Part shown: positions 10,625-24,311 of the stretch, one piece after another
How positions within the stretch are numbered: the first letter of the stretch is position 1
How the letters are laid out: every line of letters begins with the position of its first letter
From: Casuarina equisetifolia
Lineage: Eukaryota > Streptophyta > Magnoliopsida > Fagales > Casuarinaceae
Reading direction: 5' to 3'
Assembly: GCA_028551475.1 (NCBI GenBank)
Contig: CM052354.1
Location: 10,871,172 to 10,935,171 of the forward strand
Length of the DNA: 64,000 bases
Notes under the pieces: generated by a model
Databases searched by the model: none
What the model was told of the DNA's origin: nothing
The model's input: only the letters and a program-made list of their open reading frames with translations
Made by a program: the position numbers and the translations under genes

Positions 10625-13267
10625 TCAAAACAATAATCTATTCATATATCTGTCTATGATTTTAAAGTAAATCTGCCTCCATTTCTTATTAATAATAAGA
10701 ATTCTCCAAAAAACCCAAAATCCAATCACGTAAGAGATGGCAACAAAAGCATAAAAGATAGGATCATCAATTATTCTAGTCTCTTCCTTTTCATCATCAC
10801 TTTGGCCTATGTCTTCTGATTCGAGGCCGATTGTTGTCAAACAATTTCTTGGTAGAGGATTTCCACAAAGTTCTAGATTGCCATCGAAATATTGCATCTC
10901 AAAGGTTAAGAATTGTCCTTCACAGGGAATTCTTCTAGAAAGGTTGTTGTAGGCAATGCTAAATACAGCTAGAAAACTCAGCCCAACCAACTCATTTGGT
11001 ATTTTCCCACTCAGCTTATTATGAGAAAGGTCCAAGCTTTCCACACTTACCAAGTTTCCAAAAGAACTTGGAATGGGACCTATTAGAATGTTACTTGACA
11101 AGTTTAAAGACAAAAGTTGTGATAATTTTCCTATTTCAAGAGGAATGGAACCTGTCAATTGATTTGATGACAAGTCAATAACAGTCATCAATGAGAGTGG
11201 AATACCTTCAAAACTAATTTCCTTTTTTTTTCACTTGTAAGGACATTCTTACAACAAATGATGGAATTATATGTTCGAAAGCTAAGCTAAAACATGGGTG
11301 ACGATGAAAGATGTCATATTTTGAATCAATAGATTTAGAAGGCTCTTTCCAAGATTTAACATTATCAAGACATGAAGGAATATTTCCTGAAATGTGATTA
11401 TTGGAGATACTAAAAATTTCAACATTCTTCATTTGACACATTTCTTATAGCAGGTGACCTTCCAAATGATTTCCACTTAAAATAACTACCACCAAGCTAG
11501 TACAATCGTACAACCACTTAGGAATGGTTCCTAACAACTGATTATTTTGAATATCTAAAACTACTAATTTTGGACTATTTAAGATTGTGGGTGAGATGAT
11601 TCCATCAAAGTAATTTCCATTGAGTTTTAAGCACTCTAACTCTGTCATGTTGGAATCCCTTGGAAGCATTTCTCCTTTCAATTTATTGTTTGATAGGTTT
11701 AGATACTCTAGTGGGATGCCTCCTTTAGTCAAAATTTGTGGTATTGTCCCCGAGAGCAAGTTATTAGAAAGGTCTACCATCTCTAAAGAAAGATTGCCAA
11801 AGGACCAAGGAATAGTACCTTGTAATGCATTTGAGGACATGTCAAGATAACATACCCACAAAAGAATATTTCCAATTTTTTCAGGAAGTGGACCTGTGAT
11901 GTTATTATCAGACATGGCCAATATTCAAAGTGTTGAAATTCGATTTGGAGTGCAATTGAGAAAAGAGCCACTTATTTTGTTGCTATCCAAGAATAAATAA
12001 GTGATATTGGTGTTGAATAGCAACCAACAAGGTAAACTTACCTCTATTGAGTTGTAAGATAAGTCTAACCTGAACAAGAAACTTTGGGTGTAGATGAAGC
12101 TTGGGAAAATGTGACCATACTTTTGGTTGAGGTTGCAGTGTGCCAAGTCAAGAATGTCAAGTTGAAATGATGGGACCCATAAGGATGATTCAATTTCAAC
12201 TTCCAAATTTTCATTGTTTGATAAGGAAAGGTAATAAAGACTTGAAGCATTGGCAAACATAGAAAATGACAAGACCCCTTCCAATTGATTGAGTGAAGCA
12301 TCAAACACTGTAATTTTGCTACGGTTAGAGAATATGGATGAAGGCACATTACCTGTAAGGCGATTACTTGCTAAACAAACTTCATGAAGATTTTCAAACA
12401 TCCCAAGACAATGAGGAATGTTCCCTTCCAATGTATTATTATGAAGGTCCAAAAGATTTAGATACTTTAATTTCTTTAGTTCACAAAAAGCTGCAACAAA
12501 ATAAATTTAACATGTTATTTGAATAATGATTTACATTATATACATATACGGAATAGAATTAAAAGTAGCAAGAGGGACATGCAAATAAATATTTTCTTCT
12601 AAGAAATTTAGCCTATTGGTTTGAATTTTCCAAATAGAAGAAGTTTAGATTCTTTACTACATAAAGTAAAACAAGAAATAGCAGAATTGATAGTTAAAGC
12701 CCACCTTGTCTATAATAAAGTTTCAATTATTACATAATTGGGGAAGGTTTAAATTCTATAATGTATTTAAAATTGAATAAACAAGTATATTATCTATTTC
12801 AGAACATAATATTTGAGATACAACGGTCTACAAAAGTCAAAATTAAAAAAACTTTCCACACATTTAACCAAGAATTCACGTTAGAAAAGATAAGGCGAAA
12901 TATGATAAATCAAGTAAAAGTTCTTACGTTCAAGCCCTCCTCGTATTTGTGCGCCAGAAATTATCAATTCCTCCAGCTCATCAAACAAGGTGAATAAGGT
13001 GACGTTTGGACACCAGATGGTTGGTGGTGCCCCCATTCGCCATAAATAGATACCGCCAACTCTTCCAGCGGCACCAGTACACCAAATTTCTTCCGCTTCG
13101 CAACAATCCCTACCGTCCCAATTCTTGAAGGCTAAACCATTTGTCGAGTTTTTGATTTGCAAGATAGCTTCCTTCTGTTCTTTTGTGCATCCATAACCAC
13201 ATGCCAATGGGAAAAAATTGACTATAACCCAAAGCAAAATGACATTCTTAGTGAAACAAGTCTTCAT
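10625..13267 (-). pseudogene. LRR receptor-like protein (RLP) pseudogene
   Basis: Cell-surface RLPs have a signal peptide, extracellular leucine-rich repeats, one membrane helix and a short tail; many act in defence or development. Exon 1 (13267 to about 12931) starts with the hydrophobic signal segment NVILLWVIVNFF and the N-terminal cap GCTKEQKEAILQIKN...WDGRDCC. A donor GTAAGA near 12930 and an acceptor TTTTGTTGCAG near 12491 bound an intron. Exon 2 carries repeats of the LxxNxLxGxIP type. It is broken by TGA (11927-11925), TAA (11447-11445) and a frameshift around 11195-11240 at a run of nine A. The C-terminus has a membrane helix (FVAISYVIGFWVFWRILII) and a basic tail. Even with the breaks ignored it appears shorter than usual RLPs, so internal repeats are probably missing. 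Confidence 0.88.
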
Positions 13268-13282
13268 TTTTGGGAGAAGCAA

Positions 13283-15385
13283 TTTTTCTTATAGTTGAAC
13301 TGTGTCTATGATGTGCGTCTTTATATTGCTGCCTTAAGAAGACACCTAATATGACTTGTGAACAATTGGCTCATCGAACACTCATTTGTCAATTTGGCGT
13401 GTTTAACGGAGCCGAAAGTGAAAATTCTGTCAAATTTGTTGGGCGAGTGAACAAAAAGTGAAAAGCTTTAGTGAAAAGTCTTTGAAAAAACAGAAAATAA
13501 GATCTTTCAAATGTGACAGGCTAGACTGAGCAAAAGATGAAGACGCATGATTTCCAGACTTTAGCAATAAACTAGTCACCACTTCATTCCTTATTGTTTT
13601 GTTTGGACTTAACAATGCGCCTTCAATCTCTTAATTTCTTGCACTTGAGATCTCCAAAGGAATATCCAAAAAAAAAAGTTTGAAAATTGAAAGAGAGTGG
13701 GGACACTTCCGAGAGTTTTGTCACCAAGCCTGTCTGTGTTTGAATTCTACTCGTTAACATATGAGGAACCGTTTCAATGTGATATACATGTGTGTACATG
13801 TCAATAAAGAAAAAGAAGAACAATAGAAGCTTCAAAAGAGACTGATGAGATTAACGTGTGCGTATACTCACAGGAGGAATGGTACAGCCACGGCTCAGTT
13901 TGGGAACTTGGAAGTCAGACGTAAGGGTGTAACTTACTGAGTTTGGGGGGATGTTCCGTCTGAAAGAGGTTTCAGTGTGAATGATGACTCCTGCCGAAGG
14001 GAGTACGTAATGGCTTCAATGTAACTGGAGTTAGAAGGAGGTGACCCATCAATGGTTGGCGATGACTCGACGGATGAATGAGAGTGTAGACAAAGGTTTC
14101 GAGAGTGGCCCATTAAGGATAGCTTTGAAGCAACATTCTTTTCTTCCTTTTTCCATAGAAAATAGAAACAACATTTGTTTTATTTATTTAATAACACATA
14201 CACCTAACTTACATACCTTACTACTTATCACTTGAATTAACTAATTAGCAACATAAGGAATTAAGCCAACATTTGTTTTTTTCTTGTGTGCAATTTACTT
14301 TAATTTATTTTAAGTAGAAAATCTTATGGACATAATGATGGAACTTCTTGAATGGTTCAAAAAAGTAAAAAGATTAAAAGTTCAAGAAAAAAATAAAGTC
14401 ATAGAGAGCAAGAAAACGCTATACAGATAAAGAAAAAGCTAAAAAGCTAAAATATTTCTGTATGGATTTGTCATATACCGCTTTTGCAGCACTAGGAGGC
14501 TGAAATAGACGAGGCCCAATGAAAATGTTCAAGAAGGGAAAAAAATCATCTCGCATGTGTTGATATTAGGCTAGGACTTGTATATCAAAAGCTCCATCAA
14601 ACCCAAGTCCAAGCTTTCTTTCAGCATTTCATGCAATCCTACTTGAGTACTATTGAAAACATTCTTGTTTCTCTAAACTTATGTGCAATTCAAGCTTTCT
14701 TGCATTTAGTCATTAAAGAGTTTATACAGTATATATGATAAAGTTCTTAATATCTCAAACCATATTTATATTTCAAGACAAATTCCTTATGATGAATTGT
14801 TGAAACTCTTACTAGACTTTTAGATTACTAATTATGAAAAGATGGTTTGCTTCATATAGAAAATAGTTAGCAAAAACCTAATAGGAAATAAAAAAGAATT
14901 ATTGCTATATCAAAATGCAATATTCTCAATTAAAATCCTATAGCAATATTTCTCAAAAACAAGGATAGATGCCCATCAAAGACTTCATTGACAAAAGTTA
15001 GGCAATTAGTCTTATGGAAGACAATATATGGTCAAACATTTGTTTATGAATGTTGAACCATAGTAGTTTATTCATGAAGACGAACGGAACTGACTAACAT
15101 TTTATCAAGACTTTGATTTGTGTACGGCCCTCTGCATTGTACTGCCTGGAATCATTTTGTCAAGGCTTGATTAGCGGGATGGGCTCTCGGTAGAGTTGGT
15201 TTGGGTTGCAAGTGGTCCTTTTCTACTGAAATAGCCAGCCCAAGAAAGGTTCGTATTCCAGGTTAGGCCCAGAGACAGAGAGACCTGTCCCAGCACAGAA
15301 AAGGGTGTCCAACGTGACCCTACGATGGCAGGTTCAATCTAGTGGCCCTCTTTAAAATGCCTAATAAGGGAGTTTTTATGCCTAA
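13283..15385. other. Gene-free stretch upstream of the RLP relic
   Basis: The RLP promoter would lie just above 13267. No recognised gene in 13300-15385. The frames that are open here are short and start at non-ATG codons. Around 13860-14110 the DNA is less AT-rich and has a phrase (GGCCCATTAAGGATAGCTTTGAA) similar to one at 47490-47510, hinting at a shared repeat. Confidence 0.5.
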
Positions 15386-15499
15386 GTGTTTGTAAATGGT
15401 CTTTTACGCCTAAAACTCTCAAAATGGTTTTACAAACCTAGGTCCCCAGAGCGTGCTTTACAGATCAAAAATTTCAAAAGTTGGCGTTCAAGCCCAAAA

Positions 15500-16270
15500 T
15501 ATCTAAAATGGGCCAATATCAAAAGCAAACGAGTGGCAGCGTGTAAATATCAAAGTCTTGAACTCCCAAGAATATCGGCGTCAAAATGTCCCTGAGCAAG
15601 TCGTCCCCAGCCGAGTGTCTCACTGTCTTGGATGCCATAGAGAACTTTCTTGTTCTTCATCCTTTCATCCATCCCCTTTCTTTCTTTCCCCAACTCTGGC
15701 CTCCATCACGTTAAGCGCCTGGATTTTCTAAGACCTTGTCAAAGAGGAACGAGTTTTTGGACTTCTGTTGATGGGCATATGTACTTGCATAACGGGATTT
15801 TCTCCCTTCTGAGAAGCGCCTGGACTCTATTCAGAAAGGACATTATTATATAGTTTCTATCGACAGGAAAAATGGGGAACCTACAACAAATTGAGACTGT
15901 CTTGAGACATAGGATTCAAGATCAAGAGCCTTATGGAAATTGCAGGGATTTTAGGGTGCAAAGGTTTGCTAAAATGTAGCCATGCTTCCGTTTTTGTCCT
16001 TCGCCATCAAAATGAGGCCACACTCGAGAAGAATAGGAAGGAAGGAACAACCAGAAGAGACGAATGGTCATAGACAGAAAACTTTTGGACGTTCTCAAGA
16101 AGGATCTGAGAACGGAGATTCCACTCCGTTTGCCGTGAAATCTCTTCCTAGATTGATGTTTGCCTCGAAATAATGGTTCTCTCGTCTTCGAAAGCAGGGC
16201 TGCCGCAACCACGTTCGCCAAACCTTACAACGTTTTCTGGGGCTTCTCTTTTTTTGCTTTTCAGTCAAGA
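15500..16270. repeat. Partial third copy of the duplicated flank
   Basis: 15510-15600 resembles 54315-54400 (GTAAATATCAAAGTCTTGAACTC against GCAAATGTCAAATTCCTGGACTC). 15915-15935 shares GATCAAGAGCCTTATGGA with 1925-1942. 16105-16200 shares TCCACTCCGTTTGCCGTGAAAT and TCTCGTCTTCGAAAGCA with 1990-2030 and 54480-54560. So the sequence next to both large duplicates occurs a third time here in a shorter and more diverged form. No functional frame is evident on either strand. Confidence 0.6.
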
Positions 16271-16451
16271 GTTTAACTTCATTTTCCTTTTACTGAAACC
16301 AAGTTTCCATTAAGATTCCGTGCAGTCTTGGCAAAATATAAGAATTCCTGCATAAACTGACAGAATTCCATGAACAAAAAAGAAAACGAAGAAGAAAAAC
16401 AAAAACAAGAAGACAGAATGAAAGAAAAAAGAAATAAGGCCACACTCATGT

Positions 16452-18310
<1,859 letters not shown>

Positions 18311-19139
18311 AACCTTCTACACATACATATATATGCATGAGAAAGAGATATTATTTCGAAAAAATAGTAAATGACTCCATAGTCTGTGATGTTTCAATAC
18401 AATACTCTATGATTTCTAATATATTAAAAAAAATCCTCGTAATTCGAAAAGTTGGATCATTTTGTTTCGATCTTTTGCGCAGAAGGTGTCACAAAGAACG
18501 TTCATAAAGAGGGATTACTACGACTTCACCCCCGCGAATCCGCTTGACTCTGCGTGGGGCAACGTTGTCTTTCATGCCGACGGGGCAGAATGTGCGGTGA
18601 AAAAAAACGAGGTGGTCAGTGACAGCACGGGGGCCCAGCAGCCAGGGCTCGTAAAGTCACATCGGCGCTGGGACATGCAGTCACTTATCCAAAGCGCTTG
18701 TTTTTCCTTTTTTTTTTGTTTTTTTATTTTTTATTTTTTTAACCCTATTGGACATGCAGTCACTGTCGATGATTTGATGTTTTCTTTTTCTGCATCAACG
18801 GAGCCACCGGACTGCGGAATCCTTTCCCTCCCGATGATTTCTCGTTCTGCAGCAGCTAGGAGGTAGTTTAAATGTATTTATCGGCCTCCGTGAATCACCG
18901 TGCTCAAGCAAAGCAACGATAAATTCTTTGCATATATCGTGGACCCCGCAGGCACGTGATATTAGGTACAACGGCGACTCTTACAAACAGTTGCCGGTTC
19001 CCGAGACTTTTCGCGAAAGGAAAAAGAAGGCAGCCCATGAGCACCATAAAGAAACCCTCCCATCATTTTCTAACCTTACCCTAGCTTCGTCAAAAGTCGC
19101 CTTAGCGGCTTTTTAGGGTTTATAGAGTTGCCACTGGAC
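18311..19139. other. No recognised gene; GC-richer stretch
   Basis: 18460-18700 is clearly richer in G and C than its surroundings and is open on the plus strand for over 130 codons, but no family is recognised, and the frame runs through a T-rich run (18706-18740) into unlikely protein. A gene promoter or a decayed exon is possible. Confidence 0.4.
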
Positions 19140-19700
19140 TTTTTATTTACAAAGTTCATAACGATTTTTTTTTAATAAAAGATCAAGTATTATATATATT
19201 ATTAAAGAAAATATTATTATTTAATTATAATATCATTATTTATATTTAAAAATTATATTTGATAAATTTTAAAATTCTTATAAAACTTATTATGAATTAT
19301 AAATTTTATTTTTTTGATTAATGAAATCTTGTTTTTAACATCCTTATAAATTTTAACAATAATAATTGACATGTTAAATTTTATTATTAAATTTTTTTCT
19401 CTTCAAATATAATATAAAATAATTTTGAATGATATATTGAGTAGAATTATTATAAAATTTTTATATTTAATAACATTAATTATTTAATATATTTTTACTT
19501 TCTATTATTTAATTTTTTAAGATAATTCATTCATATTTAATAAAGTCTCCCAAATATAATTTATAAAGCTATACTTAATATAAATTTATTAAATTATTTT
19601 ATATTACTACTTGGTCTATTGTGATTAACTTATTTTTTAAAATAATTTAATAGATAAAATTATATTTTAGTATTTCTTCTTTCTATAATGATGTTCGCTG
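19140..19700. other. Very AT-rich stretch
   Basis: Well over 80 percent A+T by eye, made of TTTAATAATAAT-like words without an ordered period and without open frames. It could be a matrix-attachment-like or nucleosome-poor spacer; that is speculation. Confidence 0.7.
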
Positions 19701-20212
19701 GGAGGTAATATGGATTAAAAATGACGTAATAAAATTTTTATATTATGTAAATGTAGACTCGTGAGAACTTCCTGACCTTTGAAGTGAAGATGAAGAAAAT
19801 AAAAAGACGAAGACGAAGCCGTAGAAAATTGTGTCGTCTCAAGGACGAAGACCAAAGTTGGCGCCTTCGAAGAAGGCCTAACGCGTGGCGTTAAGTATTA
19901 GGTTCGGTGGCTGAAGTTTATCTTTCCGATGGGCCCCATTCCTTCGTTGGTTTCGAAGAAAGATCACATCATTCAAACGAATTCAAAGATTCAAACCTCC
20001 CCGCGTTAGGTGGACGCGTGAGACACGCAAAGGCATCATTCCACATGGTGGTGGGTCCCCCGCAAGAAAGCATTTGCCTTCCTTTATGTAAAGCAAAAGC
20101 AAATGGGAACCAAGCTAAAAAGTAGAGCACCTTGAAAGTCACTACTCAGTGGGCCATGCCTCTTGTTTTAGGTCAAAGCAAGGGGGAAATGGCGGTTGGA
20201 AAGTAGATCACC

Positions 20213-20421
20213 TTGAAGGGGAGGCAAAGCCCCGTGAATCACGGGATAAAGGATTTTGGAGGAAATTTCCTTAAGGATCTCACGGTTTTGCCCACTGTGC
20301 CTGAGGTTCAAATTACGTTCCCAAATCGAGACAACAGTGTTAGGGAAATAGGTGCCGTTTGGCGTAGAATGTTGGGAGTTGAAGAACTCGGCAACATCCG
20401 ATCTTACGCAGGTAACAGGTC
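20213..20421 (+). other. Exon-like open stretch, unassigned
   Basis: The plus strand is open from 20213, reading HGIKDFGGNFLKDLTVLPTV and later RREIGAV-like sequence (REIGAVWRRMLGVEELGN), and reaches GCAG followed by GTAACA at about 20411, a plausible donor. The amino-acid composition looks coding. Upstream (19740-20200) is G/C-richer DNA with several CG and ACGTG-like words, as in a plant 5' region. I cannot name a family. Confidence 0.3.
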
Positions 20422-21042
20422 TAATAGCATGCCTTACTTCCAGTGTTCTGATTTTTCTTAACATGTTGCCATGGTTAAAGCTATTTTGTCTTTTTTGCCT
20501 CATTTTCATACATGAATTAGCTGCGTTGAGCTACCATATTTTCCTTTTCTAATTGGTGCGAGGATTGGCCTCTTGAAAATCCAATTAGAGGATCCAATTT
20601 TTATCTCTTAAAAAAGTGGCATAAGATCTGCTCGTTCATTTTTAAGATCCAACCTATATATTCATCTTGTATCCACAAAATTGTTGTATCCTGACGTTTA
20701 AATGTGGTAGCAAGGTTATTTAATGAGGCCTTGAGATATATGTGCTTGTGCAGACCATATACATCTTTGATGTCAATTGGTACCTATATGGCTTGCAAGA
20801 TGATAAAGTCTGTTGGATCTCAAGTTTCATTAGATTGTTTTGAAGTATCTAGATATACGAAGGCAATCTTAAGTTCTATAGAAATGCTAAATATGTGATT
20901 CTAACACACCTGGAAAGTTTACGATTGTCAGTTTTCCTGTATTTTCTTGCAGTTTTAGATGAAAAAAACTCTGATGTGTCTTGCATAGAGAAAAGAAAAT
21001 AGAATCCCAAGTTGAGTTTGTGCCACTCATTTCCTGCACAAC

Positions 21043-21430
21043 TCAATTTCTCCTGTAGAAATATTTAATGAATAGAGACTCCCACACCGATTCCGTGATA
21101 TTAACTGCGTTATGCCTGCTGATTGAGTGACCGGGGGGAGTCGGTTCTGGCTCGTCTGGCGGGGAGTTGCACCAAAGGCAGAGCTCCACATAATCACCAT
21201 AGCTACTGTTACTGACCGAGGGACTCGGACAGATACTTTCATCCAGCAACTTGGCACGTAATTGATCCGGGATCTGAATGCAACCGATGAACTCCACGAA
21301 AGAAGCGCGGTCTGCAGAATAGTGCTTAAGTTGATGGGCTGGTATCCCCCAGGTACCGAAGATGAAGAAGGTAAACACAATTGCAAATGCCCAGGGGGAG
21401 AAAGTAGGTATTCCCTTGTCTTTGAACCTG
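21043..21430 (-). other. Exon-like open stretch with a membrane segment, unassigned
   Basis: A minus-strand frame starts after a possible acceptor (GTTTTAG near 21431), reads FKDKGIPTFSPWAFAIVFTF with a hydrophobic stretch that continues FFIFGTWGIPAHQ, then a soluble part with three Cys (CIQIP, SICPSPS, CLWCN) and ends at a stop at 21043. Frame, codon use and the possible splice site favour a real last exon of a membrane-anchored protein. No family recognised. A shadow frame one base off covers the same stretch. Confidence 0.4.
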
Positions 21431-21540
21431 TCTAAAACACGAGTCCTACAGGTTTACAAACAAATGCCATAACCATCAGTAATCCCTTACGCATCAAAGA
21501 TACAAGATAAGATAAAAGCATGCATCACAGGAAACCTAGA

Positions 21541-21744
21541 TTATTTTTTATTCCAAGTTTTCATGTAACAAAGGGAACAAAACAGGGAGCCCGCAGGCCG
21601 ACACCAGGAGCACGCAGGTGCCGCAACACACCACGAGGGTGCGTGATGCCAGCAAAGATTGCGACGACAAATCTCCGCAGGCATGTCCACAGCCCAGGCT
21701 TGGGCTGCCATCGCAATCGCAATCCGCATTGGTCCGCAACCCAA
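21541..21744 (-). pseudogene. Possible GASA/snakin-like cysteine-rich relic
   Basis: The minus strand has an unusually Cys-rich open stretch. Its end, CRPAGSLFCSLCYMKTWNKK, resembles the C-terminal pattern of gibberellin-regulated GASA/snakin peptides (C-V-P-P-G-T...C-P-C-Y...M-K-T). Upstream, a neighbouring frame has CCGTC near the place where GASA peptides have CGTCC. Frame changes would be needed to link the two. The DNA is GC-rich compared with its surroundings. A weak assignment: low-complexity GC-rich DNA could mimic this. Confidence 0.25.
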
Positions 21745-22129
21745 GTTGATCGGTGTGCAGAGGGGTCATGACATTTATTATTTCATAGATCAACCTGGGA
21801 TTGCAGGCAAAAGGGGTCATAACCCTTTATCTTGTCCATTGTAGGACATGTCGGCCAAAACAGTGAAGTAAAGACCAAAACTCGAGCTTATTATCCTGTG
21901 TTGGAACAAATAGGCAAGATCCCTAGAATCCATATTTTTCCCATTATTTTCATTTACATAACGTCATAATGAAAGACTTTAAAAGAAACAACTGGGAGGG
22001 AGAGAAAAAGATCCTAGGCAGTATATTGAAGATGCATAAAAACAAATATGCAAAGATGCACAGCGACTAAGCCAGAGAAGGAAAAGTTGGGAGGGGTGGC
22101 AAAAATTTAACTCCAATTACCCATTTGCC

Positions 22130-22560
22130 AGGTAGAGTAACACAGTGGAGAATTTTCTTCAGGGCCTCCGCATACTTCCCAACGAATGTAAAGTATGCTA
22201 ATTACTCAACACATGCAGGAAGATTGATACAAGCAGTGGACACCATGAAAAAAAAATGTATCCACCGTCTTTATAAGAAGTTTTCTTCAGGATCATGCCA
22301 TCCTTTAGGCATTCAAAAGCGTGTGGGATCTTCACAAAGAAGGTTAAGGATGCTTATCACTCAAGATAGCAGGAATGTTACTGAAACAGTGGACTATAGG
22401 AAAAAGGGGGGAAAAAAATTGTATCCATTGTTTCAACACCAAAGAATTCGAGAACCACCTAAAAGTAAAATAAAAAACTTACTAATACAGAGAGACTACC
22501 TAAGAGACAGACAACTGAATGTACCAACAAACCCAGGGCCGCATAAGCCAATGACACTAA
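22130..22560. repeat. Diverged direct repeat, about 180-190 bp apart
   Basis: 22180-22290 (TACTCAACACATGCAGGAAGATTGATACAAGCAGTGGACACCATG) is echoed by 22360-22440 (CACTCAAGATAGCAGGAATG...GAAACAGTGGACTATAGG), each followed by an A- or G-rich run and TGTATCCA. The plus strand is open across it, but the amino-acid sequence looks non-coding. Confidence 0.4.
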
Positions 22561-22597
22561 CATAATGAACTGCAAGTACTTTACAAGTACTATATTG

Positions 22598-22648
22598 TGC
22601 GTGCATATATCTATATATCTATATCTATATCTACATATATATATATAA
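22598..22648. repeat. ATATCT / AT microsatellite
   Basis: Alternating TATATC, TATC and TATA words over about 50 bp, the usual simple-sequence type. Confidence 0.8.
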
Positions 22649-23023
22649 CTGGTGATAATTGGCTAAGACACAATTTTATATACATATTAGAATTGAAGTT
22701 TCAGCTGAAACAAAGCAAAAGGATTATGTTTCCTTTAAATCACTATAGTTTCGACATTCCAACTTTCTTCTTTCATTCAGTGAAACAAAAGGTTAGGGCC
22801 TTGTGGACTAGCACACAGAAATTTTTTTCCTTGATTAGTCAGCCTGATCGAATACAGAGATTTGTATTCTTAACTTACAAACTCGGCCTTCTGTTGGCGG
22901 TCAAGAGCTTTGGCCATTAGTTAACCTTCCTTTTTCATTTAGCTCTATCTAAGGCTATGTAGTTGTTGAAAAGGTATGCACCAATTGCTCATTATAATTC
23001 TGATGCAGCCAGCAAGGAGAACA

Positions 23024-23025
<2 letters not shown>

Positions 23026-23087
<62 letters not shown>
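23026..23087. repeat. (GA)n microsatellite, about 30 units
   Basis: An uninterrupted GA run starting in AAGCGAGAGAG and ending in GAGAGAAATC. It gives spurious Arg-Glu open frames. Such long pure runs are normally polymorphic in length. Confidence 0.95.
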
Positions 23088-23091
<4 letters not shown>

Positions 23092-23764
23092 AACAAGAGA
23101 CTTATAGAGCAATGGTCTAGGATGAATATGGAGCCCCATTTACTTTAGTTAATTGCAATTTTTGTATCTAACATTATTTATTATTTGATTGGCTTTATTT
23201 AATTTTATTAAAGAGGAAGTCATCTGGTAAATTCCAGCTTTATAAAAGGAAATGTAAGATGTGCCTAAGAATCTCCTTTAAGTGTGGGGTCTCTCTCTTT
23301 TGTGCTAGTGGTCTTCTAAGGTACAGAAGTTCTTTCAGTTACTCATATCTGGTATCAAGGAGACTTCATCTAGAAGAATGGTTTGTATGTACGAAGAATG
23401 ATTTGTATGCACAGGCTTTCTAGGCAGTCTGTCAAATTCAAAGAGAAATTGAATCTAATAAAACTTTTGGATGCTGTAGTCGTTTTCCCCCTACAATGAT
23501 CCCACAGCAAATCTAGGCGTGATAGCCTAGAATTTTTCTCCCCCTGCTTCAATCCATTGTTTCCATGCCAAGCAGCCATAAAATGCCTTCAAGATTTAGT
23601 AGATTCCACCTTTTCTATTATCTAGCAATCCTTGAGTTCTTAAGACATCAAATTCCGTCCAAGAAGCTTTTGAACATATCACTCAACCTAATCCAATGCT
23701 AAGTTTCCTTAAAGATCCCACATAAAACTGGTATTTCAGCATAAATCAATCAATTCTTGCATAA

Positions 23765-23965
23765 CATTCATTAACAGGCCATTAATATACTTCTCATGCT
23801 TGCCCCTGAAGCTATGCTTCCAATTGTCACACACAAGGAAAAGCAGCTCTCGAGCATCCTGCCAACTATACAGATCATCCAAGTCAAAAGTAATTTCTCA
23901 AGATAATTAAGGTTTTCAGCATTATCCTCTAGCTCATAGAATTCCATTACATACGAAGTTAATTA
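23765..23965 (-). other. Exon-like stretch, unassigned, probably frameshifted
   Basis: On the minus strand, from about 23965, one frame reads SYVMEFYELEDNAENLNYLE. After one shift another continues as ITFDLDDLYSWQDARELLFL, then VCDNWKHSFRGKHEKYINGL and LMNVMQELIDLC with a stop near 23765. This looks like real helical protein but I do not recognise it. It lies 3' of the eRF3 fragment on the same strand, so it might be part of the sequence that replaced the lost eRF3 3' half. Confidence 0.4.
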
Positions 23966-24049
23966 AATAATTATCATGTTTAACGAATGACCTTGATTCA
24001 CCTAATGTCCTCTAGTCATAGTCAACTAGCCGGCACACAACAGATAGCT

Positions 24050-24311
24050 ATAAACACAAAAGGCTGACAGTAAAATACTAGTGAATCAGCCTTCTTGAAA
24101 AGTCATAAAAAAATTAAACCACATTAGTTCCCAGCTGCTATGAAATGAAGAATGAAGAAAGACCTTACCACCTTTCTCCTATAAACACAAAAGGCTGACA
24201 GTAAAATACTATTGAATCAGCCTTCTTGAAAAGTCATAAAAAAATTCAACCACATTAGTTCCCAGCCGCTATGAAATGAAGAATGAAGAAAGACCTTACC
24301 ACCTTTCTCCA
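24050..24311. repeat. 131-bp tandem duplication at the end of eRF3 exon 6
   Basis: The stretch beginning ATAAACACAAAAGGCTGACAG at 24050 is repeated from 24181 with only a few differences. Both units contain the donor sequence GGTAAGGTC (minus strand) and the last bases of exon 6, so the gene has two candidate donor sites in tandem. Confidence 0.9.

Larger units (their letters stand above)
1935..10660. repeat. Segmental duplication, copy A
   Basis: This stretch matches copy B (54430-64000) in order and orientation, over non-coding DNA as well as genes. Matching blocks seen by eye: 1935-2585 with 54430-55175; 2570-2965 with 57405-57805; 2995-3494 plus 3722-3895 with 58170-58760; 4225-4931 with 58780-59535; 6140-10660 with 59536-64000. 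Gaps are explained by separate insertions: a solo-LTR-like insert (3495-3721) and a relic-plus-LTR block (4932-6139) in A; a LINE, a solo LTR and about 350 bp near 57.8-58.15 kb in B. The match runs into the 3' end of the RLP gene. Confidence 0.88.

Noticed and set aside
15931..16221. Minus-strand open frame of 96 codons (and the plus-strand shadow)
   Set aside because: The same DNA at 1950-2100 and 54430-54600 does not keep the frame.
22125..22565. Plus-strand open frame of 146 codons
   Set aside because: Lies across a diverged direct repeat and A-rich runs; Lys/Arg-rich product without domain features.
22963..23148. Arg-Glu repeat protein
   Set aside because: Direct translation of the (GA)n microsatellite.
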